Part shown: piece by piece, positions 39,719 through 48,089 of the stretch
Layout of the letters: each line of letters begins with the position of its first letter
How positions within the stretch are numbered: the first letter of the stretch is position 1
Origin: Prevotella sp.
GTDB lineage: Bacteria; Bacteroidota; Bacteroidia; Bacteroidales; Bacteroidaceae
Length of the DNA: 57,105 nt
Direction of reading: 5' to 3'
NCBI GenBank assembly: GCA_020026195.1
Contig: JAHHQW010000008.1
Location: 1 to 57,105, forward strand
Notes under the pieces: model-generated
The model's database searches: none
Seen by the model: only the letters and a program-made list of their open reading frames with translations
Told to the model about the DNA's origin: nothing
Translations under genes and position numbers: made by a program

Positions 39719-40594
39719 TTACAATACGTTAAGAACCTGTTCCTTAATCTGTTCGAGTTCGTCTTTCATCTTGACAACAATGTTCTGCATCTCTGCCTGG
39801 TTGCTCTTGCTGCCCATTGTATTAATTTCACGTCCCATTTCCTGAGCAATGAAACCTAACTTCTTACCCTGACCTATTTCACCGTTAAGAGTTTCTGTAA
39901 AATAATTGAGATGATTAGCAAGACGCTGTTTTTCTTCGCTGATATCAAGTTTTTCGATGTAATATATAAGTTCCTGCTCAAGACGATTGTTATCATATTC
40001 TACATCGGGAATAGAAGACAGACCATCTACGATACGTTCGCGGATTTTCTCTACACGACTCTTTTCGTAAGGTTCTATCTGAGCAAGAAGACTTGTGATG
40101 TTTGCTATCTTTTCCTCAAACTTGCGCTTGAGTGCTTCGCCTTCCTGAAGACGAAATTCTTCAACATTATCGATGGCTTTTACTATGAGACCGTTCACGA
40201 TTTTCCATTCTTCTTCTGAAAGTTCATTCTGCTCGGCTGTTGTGAAAACATCAGGCAGACGCATTACAAGCTGGAACGGATCGGCAGGTGCAGGAATTGC
40301 CTTGTCTGCTGCAATCTGTTTAATCTGTTCATAGTAATTACTGATAAGTTCAGCATTAAGCTTTACTGGTTCGGCAACATTATCTCTTTCAATCCATACA
40401 CTGAAATCCACCTTACCTCTCAACATCCTTACGCTCAGCATATTACGCATCTCCATTTCCTTTTCGCGATATATAGGAGCAACACGCACATTAAGATCCA
40501 TACTCTTACTATTGAGCGACTTTATCTCGACATTTATTGTCTTCTGTCCATAGGTTGCGGATGTTTTTCCGTAGCCAGTCATCGAATGTATCAT
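39719..40594 (-). CDS. yicC: YicC family endoribonuclease
   Basis: A 291-aa protein with both halves of the family: the N-terminal MIHSMTGYGK signature and MLRGKVDFSVWIE, and the C-terminal DUF1732 region ending GREINTMGSKSNQAEM, followed by a helical tail. E. coli YicC has been reported as a ribonuclease affecting small RNA turnover. It heads the yicC-gmk-nadD unit and is transcribed divergently from tsaB. Confidence 0.9.
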   Translation of the reverse strand: MIHSMTGYGKTSATYGQKTINVEIKSLNSKSMDLNVRVAPIYREKEMEMRNMLSVRMLRGKVDFSVWIERDNVAEPVKLNAELISNYYEQIKQIAADKAIPAPADPFQLVMRLPDVFTTAEQNELSEEEWKIVNGLIVKAIDNVEEFRLQEGEALKRKFEEKIANITSLLAQIEPYEKSRVEKIRERIVDGLSSIPDVEYDNNRLEQELIYYIEKLDISEEKQRLANHLNYFTETLNGEIGQGKKLGFIAQEMGREINTMGSKSNQAEMQNIVVKMKDELEQIKEQVLNVL

Positions 40595-40617
40595 AATACT
40601 TTGTAGTTAATTTTGTG

Positions 40618-40655
40618 CAAAAGTACTAAATTCTTAGGAAAAAAGAGTAAATTTG
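40618..40655. promoter_or_regulatory. Divergent promoters for yicC and tsaB
   Basis: TACTTTTG on the minus strand (40618-40625) faces yicC. TAAATTTG on the plus strand (40648-40655) faces tsaB, 27 bp from its ATG. The two -7 boxes are only 22 bp apart, so their -33 regions overlap. Confidence 0.5.
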
Positions 40656-40682
40656 CAATTTAATTAGGAATAAAATATAATT

Positions 40683-41387
40683 ATGTCATACATATTGAAT
40701 ATTGAGACAAGCACTGACATTTGTTCCGTAGCCATCAGCGACGGAGGCTCATGCATATTCAAGCTTGAAGATTTCGACGGTCCGAACCACGCAGTTATCC
40801 TCGGTAAGTTCATCGACGAAGCACTTTCTTTCATTGACGACCATGCCCAGCCGCTCGACGCCGTTGCCGTAAGTGCAGGTCCCGGTTCGTATACCGGACT
40901 GCGTATAGGTGTTTCAATGGCTAAGGGTATCTGCTACGGCAGAAACTTAAAATTACTTTCAGTCCCGACGCTGAAACTGCTCTGCGTTCCGGTACTGCTT
41001 TACAAGGATATTCCAGAAGGAGCACTGCTCTGCCCTATGATAGATGCACGACGCATGGAGGTTTATGCTGCCGTGTACGACCGTTCGCTTAACGAGGTGC
41101 GCGAGATACGTGCCGACGTTGTGGACGAAAATACTTATAAAGAATTTCTTGACAAGGGTGATGTTTATTTCTTCGGCAATGGTGCTGCCAAGTGTATGGA
41201 TGTAATAAATCATCCCAATGCGCATCTCATCGAAGGTATCAACCCGCTTGCAAAAAATATGTTCCCGCTTGCTGAAAAACAGATTGCAGAAGAAAAATTT
41301 GAGGACGTGGCTTACTACGTGCCGTTCTATCTCAAGGATTTCGTGGCTCATAAGCCAAAGGATCTGCTGAACATGGGAAATAAATAA
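40683..41387 (+). CDS. tsaB: tRNA t6A biosynthesis protein TsaB
   Basis: A 234-aa ASKHA-fold partner of TsaD and TsaE in N6-threonylcarbamoyladenosine synthesis at tRNA position 37. Family features are ILNIETSTDICSVAIS at the start, AVSAGPGSYTGLRIGVSMAKGI (about residues 63-85) and MIDARRMEVYAAVYD. The kinase-like active site is degenerate, as expected for TsaB. It heads a housekeeping run through rseP. Its product creates the substrate later thiolated by MtaB, encoded at 3240-4580. Confidence 0.93.
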   Translation: MSYILNIETSTDICSVAISDGGSCIFKLEDFDGPNHAVILGKFIDEALSFIDDHAQPLDAVAVSAGPGSYTGLRIGVSMAKGICYGRNLKLLSVPTLKLLCVPVLLYKDIPEGALLCPMIDARRMEVYAAVYDRSLNEVREIRADVVDENTYKEFLDKGDVYFFGNGAAKCMDVINHPNAHLIEGINPLAKNMFPLAEKQIAEEKFEDVAYYVPFYLKDFVAHKPKDLLNMGNK

Positions 41388-41410
41388 ATTTTCTACCGGA
41401 AATTAGAATT

Positions 41411-42016
41411 ATGAACATAGAAGGATTAGACTATAACACGCAGAGAGAACATCTCAGAATGCCTGAATACGGCAGAGAGATTTATAGCATGATAAAATAT
41501 GCCGTCGGTCTTCCGACAAAGGAAGAACGCCAGCAGTGTGCTGAGTCGATAATACGCATCATGGACCGTATGTTCCCTGAAAACAGAAGCAACGATATGT
41601 ACAAGCAGAAGTTATGGGATCATCTTGCAATCATGAGCGACTTCAAACTCGACATCGACTATCCTTACGATGTTTCAGAGGCTGCTAAAATAAACACCAA
41701 ACCCGAACCTATAGAGTATCCGATGACTCACATCAAGGTTAAGCATTATGGTAAGATGCTTTTCAAGATTTTCGATACTCTCAAGACAATGGAACCGGGA
41801 CCGGAACGTGACCGTCTTACTGCTTTCACAGCTAATCAGATGAAGATTAACCTGTTACAATGGAGTCATGGCTCTTGCGATGACGAAAAGGTTGCATCCG
41901 ACCTCGCAAAATTCACCGACGGCGTTATACAGCTCGACCTTGATACTTTTAAGTTTGACAAGGTGAACGAAAAGGATTTGGTAAGCAGTCAGGATAAAAA
42001 GAAGAAAAAGAAATAG
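41411..42016 (+). CDS. DUF4290 family protein
   Basis: A 201-aa soluble, mostly helical protein of a family I know only from Bacteroidetes. It begins NIEGLDYNTQREHLRMPEYGREI and ends in an almost pure Lys tail (SQDKKKKKK). The MPEYGR element and the KLWDHLAIMS segment look like the conserved parts. No catalytic motif is evident. Its position between tsaB and murA, with short gaps of 23 and 9 bp, suggests co-expression with cell-wall and translation genes. The basic tail could bind RNA or membranes, which is inference. Confidence 0.8.
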   Translation: MNIEGLDYNTQREHLRMPEYGREIYSMIKYAVGLPTKEERQQCAESIIRIMDRMFPENRSNDMYKQKLWDHLAIMSDFKLDIDYPYDVSEAAKINTKPEPIEYPMTHIKVKHYGKMLFKIFDTLKTMEPGPERDRLTAFTANQMKINLLQWSHGSCDDEKVASDLAKFTDGVIQLDLDTFKFDKVNEKDLVSSQDKKKKKK

Positions 42017-42025
42017 TCATTTATC

Positions 42026-43336
42026 ATGGAATCATTCATCATCGAAGGCGGACATCCGCTGAAAGGTGTCATAACACCACAGGGTGCCAAGAACGAGGCA
42101 CTACAGGTTTTATGCGCTACACTGCTCACGTCTGACGAGGTGACTATAAATAATGTTCCCAACATTTTAGACATCCGTAACCTTATGGCTCTGCTGGAAT
42201 GTATGGGTGTTAAAATTAAAAAACTTGCAGACAACAGTTATTCTTTCTGTGCAAAAGATCTCAATGAGGATTTTCTGCATAGCGAAGAATTTATACAGAG
42301 ATGTTCTTCTCTAAGAGGAAGTGTCCTTACAATCGGACCGCTGCTTACACGTTTCGGCTACACTATTGTGGCAAAGCCCGGAGGTGACAAGATCGGACGC
42401 CGACGCATGGACACTCACTTCACTGGTCTCGCAAATCTCGGCGCCAGTTATGAAAGAGGAAAAGTCAGAGATACTATCGAAATTAAGGCTAACCATCTTA
42501 AAGGATGCCGTATGCTTCTTGACGAGGCTTCGGTAACTGGTACTGCAAACATCATAATGGCTTCGGTAATGGCCGAAGGTCATACTACAATTTACAATGC
42601 AGCATGCGAACCTTACATCCAGCAGTTATGTAAAATGCTTAACAACATGGGTGCTAAGATAAGCGGTATAGCATCGAACTTACTTGAGATTGACGGCGTG
42701 AGCTGTCTGCACGGTACAGAACATAAAATTCTTCCCGATATGATTGAGGTAGGTTCGTTTATTGGAATGGCTGCAATGGTAGGTCAGGGAATAAGAATTA
42801 AGAATGTGTCAATACAGGACTTAGGAATTATTCCTGATACTTTCCGTCGTCTCGGCATTATAGTAGAACAGGACAATGACGACCTATACATTCCGGAACA
42901 GCCACATTATCAGATAGAATCGTTTATTGATGGTTCTATCCTCACTATTGCCGACGCAACATGGCCCGGCTTTACTCCCGACTTACTTTCTGTTGTTCTT
43001 GTGGTTGCCACACAGGCTCGCGGCAGCATTCTCGTACATCAGAAGATGTTTGAAAGCCGTCTGTTCTTCGTTGATAAACTTATCGACATGGGAGCTCAGA
43101 TTATATTATGCGATCCTCACCGTGCCGTAGTTATAGGTCACGACAGAAGCATAAAGCTCAAACCCGGAAGAATGACAAGTCCTGACATACGTGCAGGAAT
43201 TGCTCTGCTAATAGCTGCCATGAGTGCATCCGGAACAAGCCGCATTGACAATATCGGTCAGATAGACCGTGGTTATGAAAACATCGAAGAACGCCTCAAC
43301 AAGTTAGGCGCCGTAATAAAACGTGTTTCCTGCTAA
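42026..43336 (+). CDS. murA: UDP-N-acetylglucosamine 1-carboxyvinyltransferase with Asp at the catalytic Cys position
   Basis: A 436-aa EPSP-synthase-fold enzyme that adds enolpyruvate to UDP-GlcNAc, the first committed step of peptidoglycan synthesis. AKNEALQ (Lys22, Asn23) and LRGSVLTIGPLLTRFG match MurA. The active-site loop reads KPGGDKIGRRRMD: where E. coli has Cys115, this protein has Asp121. Asp at this site is known in mycobacterial, chlamydial and Borrelia MurA, where it keeps activity and confers fosfomycin insensitivity. The rest (SVTGTANIIMAS, DATWPGFTPDLLS, DRGYENIEERLNKLGA) is intact. It lies 9 bp after the DUF4290 gene and 5 bp before rimM. Confidence 0.93.
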   Translation: MESFIIEGGHPLKGVITPQGAKNEALQVLCATLLTSDEVTINNVPNILDIRNLMALLECMGVKIKKLADNSYSFCAKDLNEDFLHSEEFIQRCSSLRGSVLTIGPLLTRFGYTIVAKPGGDKIGRRRMDTHFTGLANLGASYERGKVRDTIEIKANHLKGCRMLLDEASVTGTANIIMASVMAEGHTTIYNAACEPYIQQLCKMLNNMGAKISGIASNLLEIDGVSCLHGTEHKILPDMIEVGSFIGMAAMVGQGIRIKNVSIQDLGIIPDTFRRLGIIVEQDNDDLYIPEQPHYQIESFIDGSILTIADATWPGFTPDLLSVVLVVATQARGSILVHQKMFESRLFFVDKLIDMGAQIILCDPHRAVVIGHDRSIKLKPGRMTSPDIRAGIALLIAAMSASGTSRIDNIGQIDRGYENIEERLNKLGAVIKRVSC

Positions 43337-43341
43337 AAAAT

Positions 43342-43860
43342 ATGATTAAACTCGAAGAAGTATATAAGATAGGTGTCTTAGGTAAGCCTCACGGCATCAA
43401 GGGTGAGATTCAGTTCTATTTTGAAGACGACACCTTTGACACGGCAGATGCAGATTACCTTGTCCTGATGTTGGACGGAATTCTTGTTCCGTTCTTTATC
43501 GAAGAATACAGATTTAAGAGTAACGAAACTGCACTGATAAAGTTCTGCGACATCGACACAACGGAAAGAGCTGCCGAACTTACAGGCACAGAGGTTTACC
43601 TGCCACGAAATATTAAGGACGATGACGACACGCTGACATTCTCTCAGATAAGCGGTTTCAGTCTTATAGATTTCAATACAAACAACGTTATAGGAAAAAT
43701 AAAGCGCGTCGACGACTCAACCGCAAACATACTGTTCGAGGTGGAAGATGCCGACGGAGACACTATGCTTATTCCTGCGGCAGAGGATTTTATAAAGAAT
43801 ATAAATAAAGACGGACAGACAATAACAGTGGATTTACCCGAAGGTCTTTTAGACCTGTAG
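43342..43860 (+). CDS. rimM: Ribosome maturation factor RimM
   Basis: A 172-aa two-domain protein that assists 30S head assembly by binding S19. The N-terminal RimM barrel has KIGVLGKPHGIKGEIQFYF (the GxxxxxHGxxG motif). The C-terminal PRC-barrel has SQISGFSLIDFNTNNVIGKIKRV and LIPAAEDFIKNI. Length and order are typical. It starts 5 bp after murA, indicating co-transcription. Neighbouring trmD is absent here, unlike many proteobacterial operons. Confidence 0.93.
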   Translation: MIKLEEVYKIGVLGKPHGIKGEIQFYFEDDTFDTADADYLVLMLDGILVPFFIEEYRFKSNETALIKFCDIDTTERAAELTGTEVYLPRNIKDDDDTLTFSQISGFSLIDFNTNNVIGKIKRVDDSTANILFEVEDADGDTMLIPAAEDFIKNINKDGQTITVDLPEGLLDL

Positions 43861-43891
43861 CAGTCTGCCCGTAATACAAAATATTAATTAA

Positions 43892-45043
43892 ATGAAAAGA
43901 AAAATTGCCCTTCTGGGGTCTACGGGGTCCATCGGAACACAGACACTGCAAGTTGTGGAAGAACACCCCGACAATTTTGAAGTTTACTGCCTTACAGGCT
44001 ATAATAATATAGAACTGCTTGCCGAACAGGCTCGTAAATTCAAGCCTGACTCAGTAATCACAGCCAACGAATCTAAATACGAAGCTCTTAAAGCACTGCT
44101 TGCCGACTGTCCTGACGTAAAGGTATACGCGGGAATCGAAGCCGTATGCGAAGTGGTTGAAAGTTCTGCAATAGACACTGTAGTTGCATCAATGGTTGGT
44201 TTTGCAGGACTTGCTCCTACAATACGCGCCATAAAGGCAGGTAAACGCATCTGTCTCGCAAACAAAGAGACTCTTGTAGTAGCCGGACAGCTTATTCTTT
44301 CGCTGGCAGCTCAGTATCATTCGGAGATTCTTCCTGTGGACAGCGAACATTCTGCAATATTCCAGTCGCTTGCCGGCGAGGCACACAGCGAGATATCACG
44401 TATCATCCTTACTGCATCGGGCGGTCCTTTCCGTAAGATGTCAGCAGACGAGCTGGCAAATGTAACAAAGGCTGATGCCCTGAAACATCCGACATGGAAC
44501 ATGGGAGCCAAGATAACGATAGACAGTGCCACAATGATGAACAAGGGCTTTGAGATGATTGAAGCAAAATGGCTCTTCGGCGTAGAACCTGAGAAGATAC
44601 AGATTCATATTCACCCACAGTCTATCATTCACTCAGCAGTAGAATTTGTAGACGGTGCCGTGATAGCACAGCTCGGTGTTCCCGATATGCGCCTGCCGAT
44701 TCAGTATGCTCTCTCTTATCCCAAACGTATGTCTCTGTCTGGAAAGCGTCTCAATCTGTTTGAGAAACCTCTTGAGTTCTTTGAGCCCGACATGGAGAAG
44801 TTCAGATGTCTTGCCCTGGCTTACGATGCAATTCACAAGGGCGGTAACATGCCGTGCATAATGAATGCGGCCAACGAGATAGTGAACCGCGGATTCCTTG
44901 AAGACAGATGCTCGTTCCCGAAGATTGCAGAAACTATCGAGAAGACAATGCAGCGTGTTAGCTTCATTGCCAATCCTACATACGATGATTATATGGCAAC
45001 CGACCGTGAGGCACGTGTTGTTGCGAAGGAGATAATGAACTAA
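43892..45043 (+). CDS. dxr: 1-deoxy-D-xylulose-5-phosphate reductoisomerase
   Basis: A 383-aa NADPH-dependent enzyme making 2-C-methyl-D-erythritol 4-phosphate in the MEP isoprenoid pathway. It shows the Rossmann start IALLGSTGSIGTQTL and LANKETLVVAG. The metal/substrate site VDSEHSAIFQ carries the conserved Asp and Glu, and TASGGPFR and HPTWNMGAKITIDSATMMNKG follow with catalytic-loop residues. The length matches the family. It is next to rseP, as in many bacteria. Confidence 0.95.
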   Translation: MKRKIALLGSTGSIGTQTLQVVEEHPDNFEVYCLTGYNNIELLAEQARKFKPDSVITANESKYEALKALLADCPDVKVYAGIEAVCEVVESSAIDTVVASMVGFAGLAPTIRAIKAGKRICLANKETLVVAGQLILSLAAQYHSEILPVDSEHSAIFQSLAGEAHSEISRIILTASGGPFRKMSADELANVTKADALKHPTWNMGAKITIDSATMMNKGFEMIEAKWLFGVEPEKIQIHIHPQSIIHSAVEFVDGAVIAQLGVPDMRLPIQYALSYPKRMSLSGKRLNLFEKPLEFFEPDMEKFRCLALAYDAIHKGGNMPCIMNAANEIVNRGFLEDRCSFPKIAETIEKTMQRVSFIANPTYDDYMATDREARVVAKEIMN

Positions 45044-45071
45044 AAACTAATATTACAAACGATAAAGACCA

Positions 45072-46445
45072 ATGGAAATCTTTTTAATAAGACTTTTACA
45101 ATTTATGCTGGCCATTTCGCTTTTAGTGTTATTTCATGAAGGCGGCCACTTCTTTTTCTCTAAACTATTTAAGGTTCGCGTTGAGAAGTTCTATCTCTTC
45201 TTCGATCCATGGTTCCATTTATTTGAATTCAAACCGAAGAAAAGCGATACTACATACGGTGTGGGCTGGCTTCCGCTCGGTGGATACTGTAAGATTGCAG
45301 GAATGATAGACGAATCGTTCGATACCGATCAGATGACTAAACCAGCCGAAGACTGGGAGTTCCGTTCTAAACCGGCATGGCAGCGTCTGTTCATAATGAT
45401 CGGCGGCGTGCTCGTAAACCTTATCCTTGCTCTTATTCTTTATGCAATGATTCTGTTCTACTGGGGTGACGTTTATATCCCCGTTAAGAACATGGACCTC
45501 GGTATGAAGTTTAATACAGAAGCTAAGAGCTATGGTTTCAAGGATGGTGATATTCTTTTAGGAACAGAGAATGGTGAGTTCAAGGATATGTCTGGCGACT
45601 TGTTCCGCGAGATGTCTCAGGCTAAGGAGGTTTATGTAATGCGCGACGGCAAGCAGGAGACAATCAATCTTCCGGGCGACCTTAACCTGCTTAACATGAT
45701 TCAGAACAAACCGGCATTTGCAATGCCTTTCATACCAAACAGAATTGACAGCGTGATGAAGGACTCTCCTGCTGCAAAGATTGGTGCTCAGAAAGGTGAC
45801 AAGGTTATTGCAATCTGTGGTAAGAGCGTTGACTCTTGGAACGAGATAAACCTCGAACTTTCTAAACTTGCCGACGTTATGGAATCGGCAGAGACTCACG
45901 AAGACAGTATGAAGGTGCGCACTACTTCAATAGTACTTGCTAAGGCTAACGGAGTAAGAGACACTTCTAAAATTACACTCTCTCCCGAACTTCAGTTAGG
46001 ACTGTTCTACCCTTCTATAAAGGGACTGTACAAACCTATCAAGGTTGAATATTCGTTCCTTGAGAGTATTCCTGCCGGTGCAAGTTACGGTATGCACGTA
46101 CTGGGCGGTTACATCAACGACATGCAGTATGTATTTACATCCGAAGGAGCCAAGTCACTTGGTGGTTTCGGTGCAATCGGCAGTCTGTTCCCACCCGTAT
46201 GGGACTGGATGATGTTCTGGAAGATGACGGCTTTCTTAAGTATCATCCTTGCTTTCATGAATATTCTTCCTATTCCGGCACTCGATGGCGGACACGTTCT
46301 GTTCCTGCTCTATGAGATTATCACTCGTCGTAAGCCAAGCGAGACATTCATGATACGTGCCGAATATGTAGGTATCGCAATACTCATGCTGCTTATGATA
46401 GTGGCGAACATGAATGACATCCTGCGATGGTTAGGATATATGTAA
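45072..46445 (+). CDS. rseP: Site-2 intramembrane zinc metalloprotease RseP
   Basis: A 457-aa S2P-family protease that cleaves membrane-anchored anti-sigma factors or signal-peptide remnants inside the membrane. TM1 holds the zinc motif FHEGGHFFFSK (HExxH). The third zinc ligand is in NILPIPALDGGHVLF, in the C-terminal TM region. At least one PDZ-like domain is visible between (DSPAAKIGAQKGDKVIAI). It is last gene of the tsaB-to-rseP run, followed by a terminator. An ECF sigma gene lies 190 bp downstream, but that unit has its own promoter, and whether RseP acts on its partner is untested. Confidence 0.92.
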   Translation: MEIFLIRLLQFMLAISLLVLFHEGGHFFFSKLFKVRVEKFYLFFDPWFHLFEFKPKKSDTTYGVGWLPLGGYCKIAGMIDESFDTDQMTKPAEDWEFRSKPAWQRLFIMIGGVLVNLILALILYAMILFYWGDVYIPVKNMDLGMKFNTEAKSYGFKDGDILLGTENGEFKDMSGDLFREMSQAKEVYVMRDGKQETINLPGDLNLLNMIQNKPAFAMPFIPNRIDSVMKDSPAAKIGAQKGDKVIAICGKSVDSWNEINLELSKLADVMESAETHEDSMKVRTTSIVLAKANGVRDTSKITLSPELQLGLFYPSIKGLYKPIKVEYSFLESIPAGASYGMHVLGGYINDMQYVFTSEGAKSLGGFGAIGSLFPPVWDWMMFWKMTAFLSIILAFMNILPIPALDGGHVLFLLYEIITRRKPSETFMIRAEYVGIAILMLLMIVANMNDILRWLGYM

Positions 46446-46453
46446 CGATATAA

Positions 46454-46476
46454 ACACATTATTATATATAAGGGCG
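46454..46476 (+). repeat. Recurrent TTATTATATATA motif, copy 3
   Basis: ACACATTATTATATATAAGG followed by GCG. It overlaps the left arm of the rseP terminator and lies 64 bp before a closer copy at 46518. Confidence 0.4.
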
Positions 46477-46500
46477 ACATTAATAAAAGATGCCGCCCTT
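46470..46500 (+). terminator. Terminator after rseP
   Basis: AAGGGCGACAT / ATGCCGCCCTT with one mismatch, 9-base loop, then ATTGTTTT. Confidence 0.75.
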
Positions 46501-46517
46501 ATTGTTTTAATAACTTC

Positions 46518-46540
46518 TTACACCTTATTATATATAGGCG
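46518..46540 (+). repeat. Recurrent TTATTATATATA motif, copy 4
   Basis: TTACACCTTATTATATATAG followed by GCG, upstream of the ECF sigma promoter. It shares ACACCTTATTATATATAGG almost exactly with the copy at 50576. Confidence 0.45.
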
Positions 46541-46583
46541 TTCTGATATTTTTTATTTCTTTCTAAAAATTCTTCGTTTATCA

Positions 46584-46613
46584 TGTAAGGATTTTGTAAT
46601 TCATACGTCTAAC
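46584..46613 (+). promoter_or_regulatory. Putative ECF-type (self-controlled) promoter
   Basis: TGTAAGG (46584-46590), 15 bases, then CGTCTAAC (46606-46613), the classical -35/-10 style of ECF sigma promoters, 23 bp before the ECF gene. This suggests autoregulation. Confidence 0.45.
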
Positions 46614-46636
46614 GATGTAAAAAGCAACAAGAAACA

Positions 46637-47119
46637 ATGGAATGCATTGAAAAAGAATTCAACGAGCTCATAAAAGAGCACAAGAAGACAATCTACACCG
46701 TATGCTATTTCTACTCGAAAGATGCCGACGAGGTGAATGATTTCTTCCAGGAAATACTAATAAACCTATGGCGCGGATATGAAGATTTTCGCGGTGACAG
46801 CAACATAAGGACATGGATTTACCGTGTAAGTCTGAACACATGTACCGACCAGATACGCAAGAAGAGGCACCGAGTCAGCACCATACCTCTGTCTGTAAAC
46901 ATAGACCTTTATAATGATGACAGTGCTAACAACCGACAAATTCAGCAACTGCACGAACGTATCAGCAAACTGAATGTATTCGACAAGGCTATCATCCTGT
47001 TATGGCTTGAGAACATGAGCTACAACGAAATTGCCGACATCATGGGTATCACGGTGGCAAATGTAACTATACGCCTTTTCCGCATCAAAGAACAACTAAA
47101 GGCAATGTCTAACAAATAA
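46637..47119 (+). CDS. RNA polymerase sigma factor, ECF subfamily
   Basis: A 160-aa sigma-70-like factor with only regions 2 and 4. Region 2 includes DEVNDFFQEILINLWRGYEDFRG and IRTWIYRVSLNTCTDQIRKKRHR for -10 recognition. Region 4 includes LNVFDKAIILLWLENMSYNEIADIMGITVANVTIRLFRIKEQL, a helix-turn-helix for the -35 element. No anti-sigma factor of the FecR or zinc-anti-sigma type follows; instead a 195-aa membrane protein starts 14 bp downstream and may be the partner. A matching ECF-style promoter lies upstream. Confidence 0.88.
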   Translation: MECIEKEFNELIKEHKKTIYTVCYFYSKDADEVNDFFQEILINLWRGYEDFRGDSNIRTWIYRVSLNTCTDQIRKKRHRVSTIPLSVNIDLYNDDSANNRQIQQLHERISKLNVFDKAIILLWLENMSYNEIADIMGITVANVTIRLFRIKEQLKAMSNK

Positions 47120-47133
47120 AACAACGAAAAACA

Positions 47134-47721
47134 ATGAATAACAACATAGATGAACTAAACGAACTGCGCAGTCAGTACAATCTTCTCAGCGAAGAGCTGA
47201 ATCGTCAGGAGATTATCAATGACAAATATATCAAGGCCGCTATAGATAAAAATGTCACAGGAATAGAGTATGTCCGCAAACGAAGCATTTTGTTGGAGTT
47301 ACTGGGTATAATCAGCTTCAACTTTTTAGCCATAGGTTCTAAGTGTTTAGGCGGTGATTTCTTCAGCTGGACAATAATTATATTTGTCAATATCATGATA
47401 ATCGTAGAATATTTTACAAACAAAGAGCTATATAAAATACTTGAGCTCAAAGACCTTAGGGCAAAGAGAATGAAAGATTATCTCCTAAAGATAAAGGAAT
47501 ACAGACGTAAGAACAACATCTGTCGTAAGATTGCATATATTTTCGGAATAATATTAGCAATGATGCTTGCATTCAACATTTCAAGGGGAGACACATTAAT
47601 TTTCATCATAAACTGTATTATAATACTTGGCATTGCAATTCCAATAGATTTCGTACAGGAACGCAAAATTAATAAACACTTAAAAGAGCTTGAGGATATA
47701 ATAAATGATATAAATCAATAA
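47134..47721 (+). CDS. Membrane protein paired with the ECF sigma factor (putative anti-sigma)
   Basis: A 195-aa protein I do not recognise by name. Residues 1-45 are charged and helical (IDELNELRSQYNLLSEELN), a plausible cytoplasmic binding segment. Four hydrophobic segments follow in two pairs (about 49-66 with 72-90, and about 130-147 with 151-168), separated by a basic stretch (KRMKDYLLKIKEYRRKNN). The C-terminus is charged again (KHLKELEDIINDINQ). Immediate placement after the ECF gene and the cytoplasmic-helix-plus-membrane layout suggest an anti-sigma or sensor. No known anti-sigma motif (HxxxCxxC, FecR) is present, so this is inference from context. Confidence 0.6.
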   Translation: MNNNIDELNELRSQYNLLSEELNRQEIINDKYIKAAIDKNVTGIEYVRKRSILLELLGIISFNFLAIGSKCLGGDFFSWTIIIFVNIMIIVEYFTNKELYKILELKDLRAKRMKDYLLKIKEYRRKNNICRKIAYIFGIILAMMLAFNISRGDTLIFIINCIIILGIAIPIDFVQERKINKHLKELEDIINDINQ

Positions 47722-47791
47722 CAGACAGTACTTTAAGTCGAATTAACCTAAAGATAACACAAGGTCTGCATTTGCAATGGAGATTATGGAT

Positions 47792-47887
47792 TATCTTTGC
47801 ACGCAGAATTAGTTAATAGTTACCATAAAAGTTTGTATTTAAGATAGATAACAGGATTCAGACAATTAACCCAAACTGAATCCTGTT
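47792..47887 (+). ncRNA. Candidate small RNA or ECF-operon terminator with internal promoter
   Basis: TATCTTTG (47792-47799), with TTTG 17 bases upstream (47771-47774), would start an RNA near 47806. It would end at the hairpin AACAGGATTCAG / CTGAATCCTGTT (47850-47861, 47876-47887), followed by TATTTG, about 85 nt in all. The hairpin could alternatively just end the ECF transcript. The rest of the gap to 48010 shows no gene. Confidence 0.4.
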
Positions 47888-48010
47888 TATTTGAAAGAAA
47901 AACATTAACCAATATATAACTCTATGTAACAAATTCCACTTTTTAAATGCTTTAATTAAGCAGAACGTAATAAAATACATCTTTTCCGCATCATTTAGAT
48001 TATCCATCTA

Positions 48011-48041
48011 TTGACATTTAAAACAAAATTCATTATATTTG
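48011..48041 (+). promoter_or_regulatory. Promoter of the 48-aa protein/TraB-GumN unit
   Basis: TTG at 48011-48013, a 20-base spacer, TATATTTG at 48034-48041, 48 bp before the first ATG. Confidence 0.7.
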
Positions 48042-48089
48042 CAAATGGCGTTGTGCCAAAAATAATAAGTGAAAACAAAAACTGCAATT

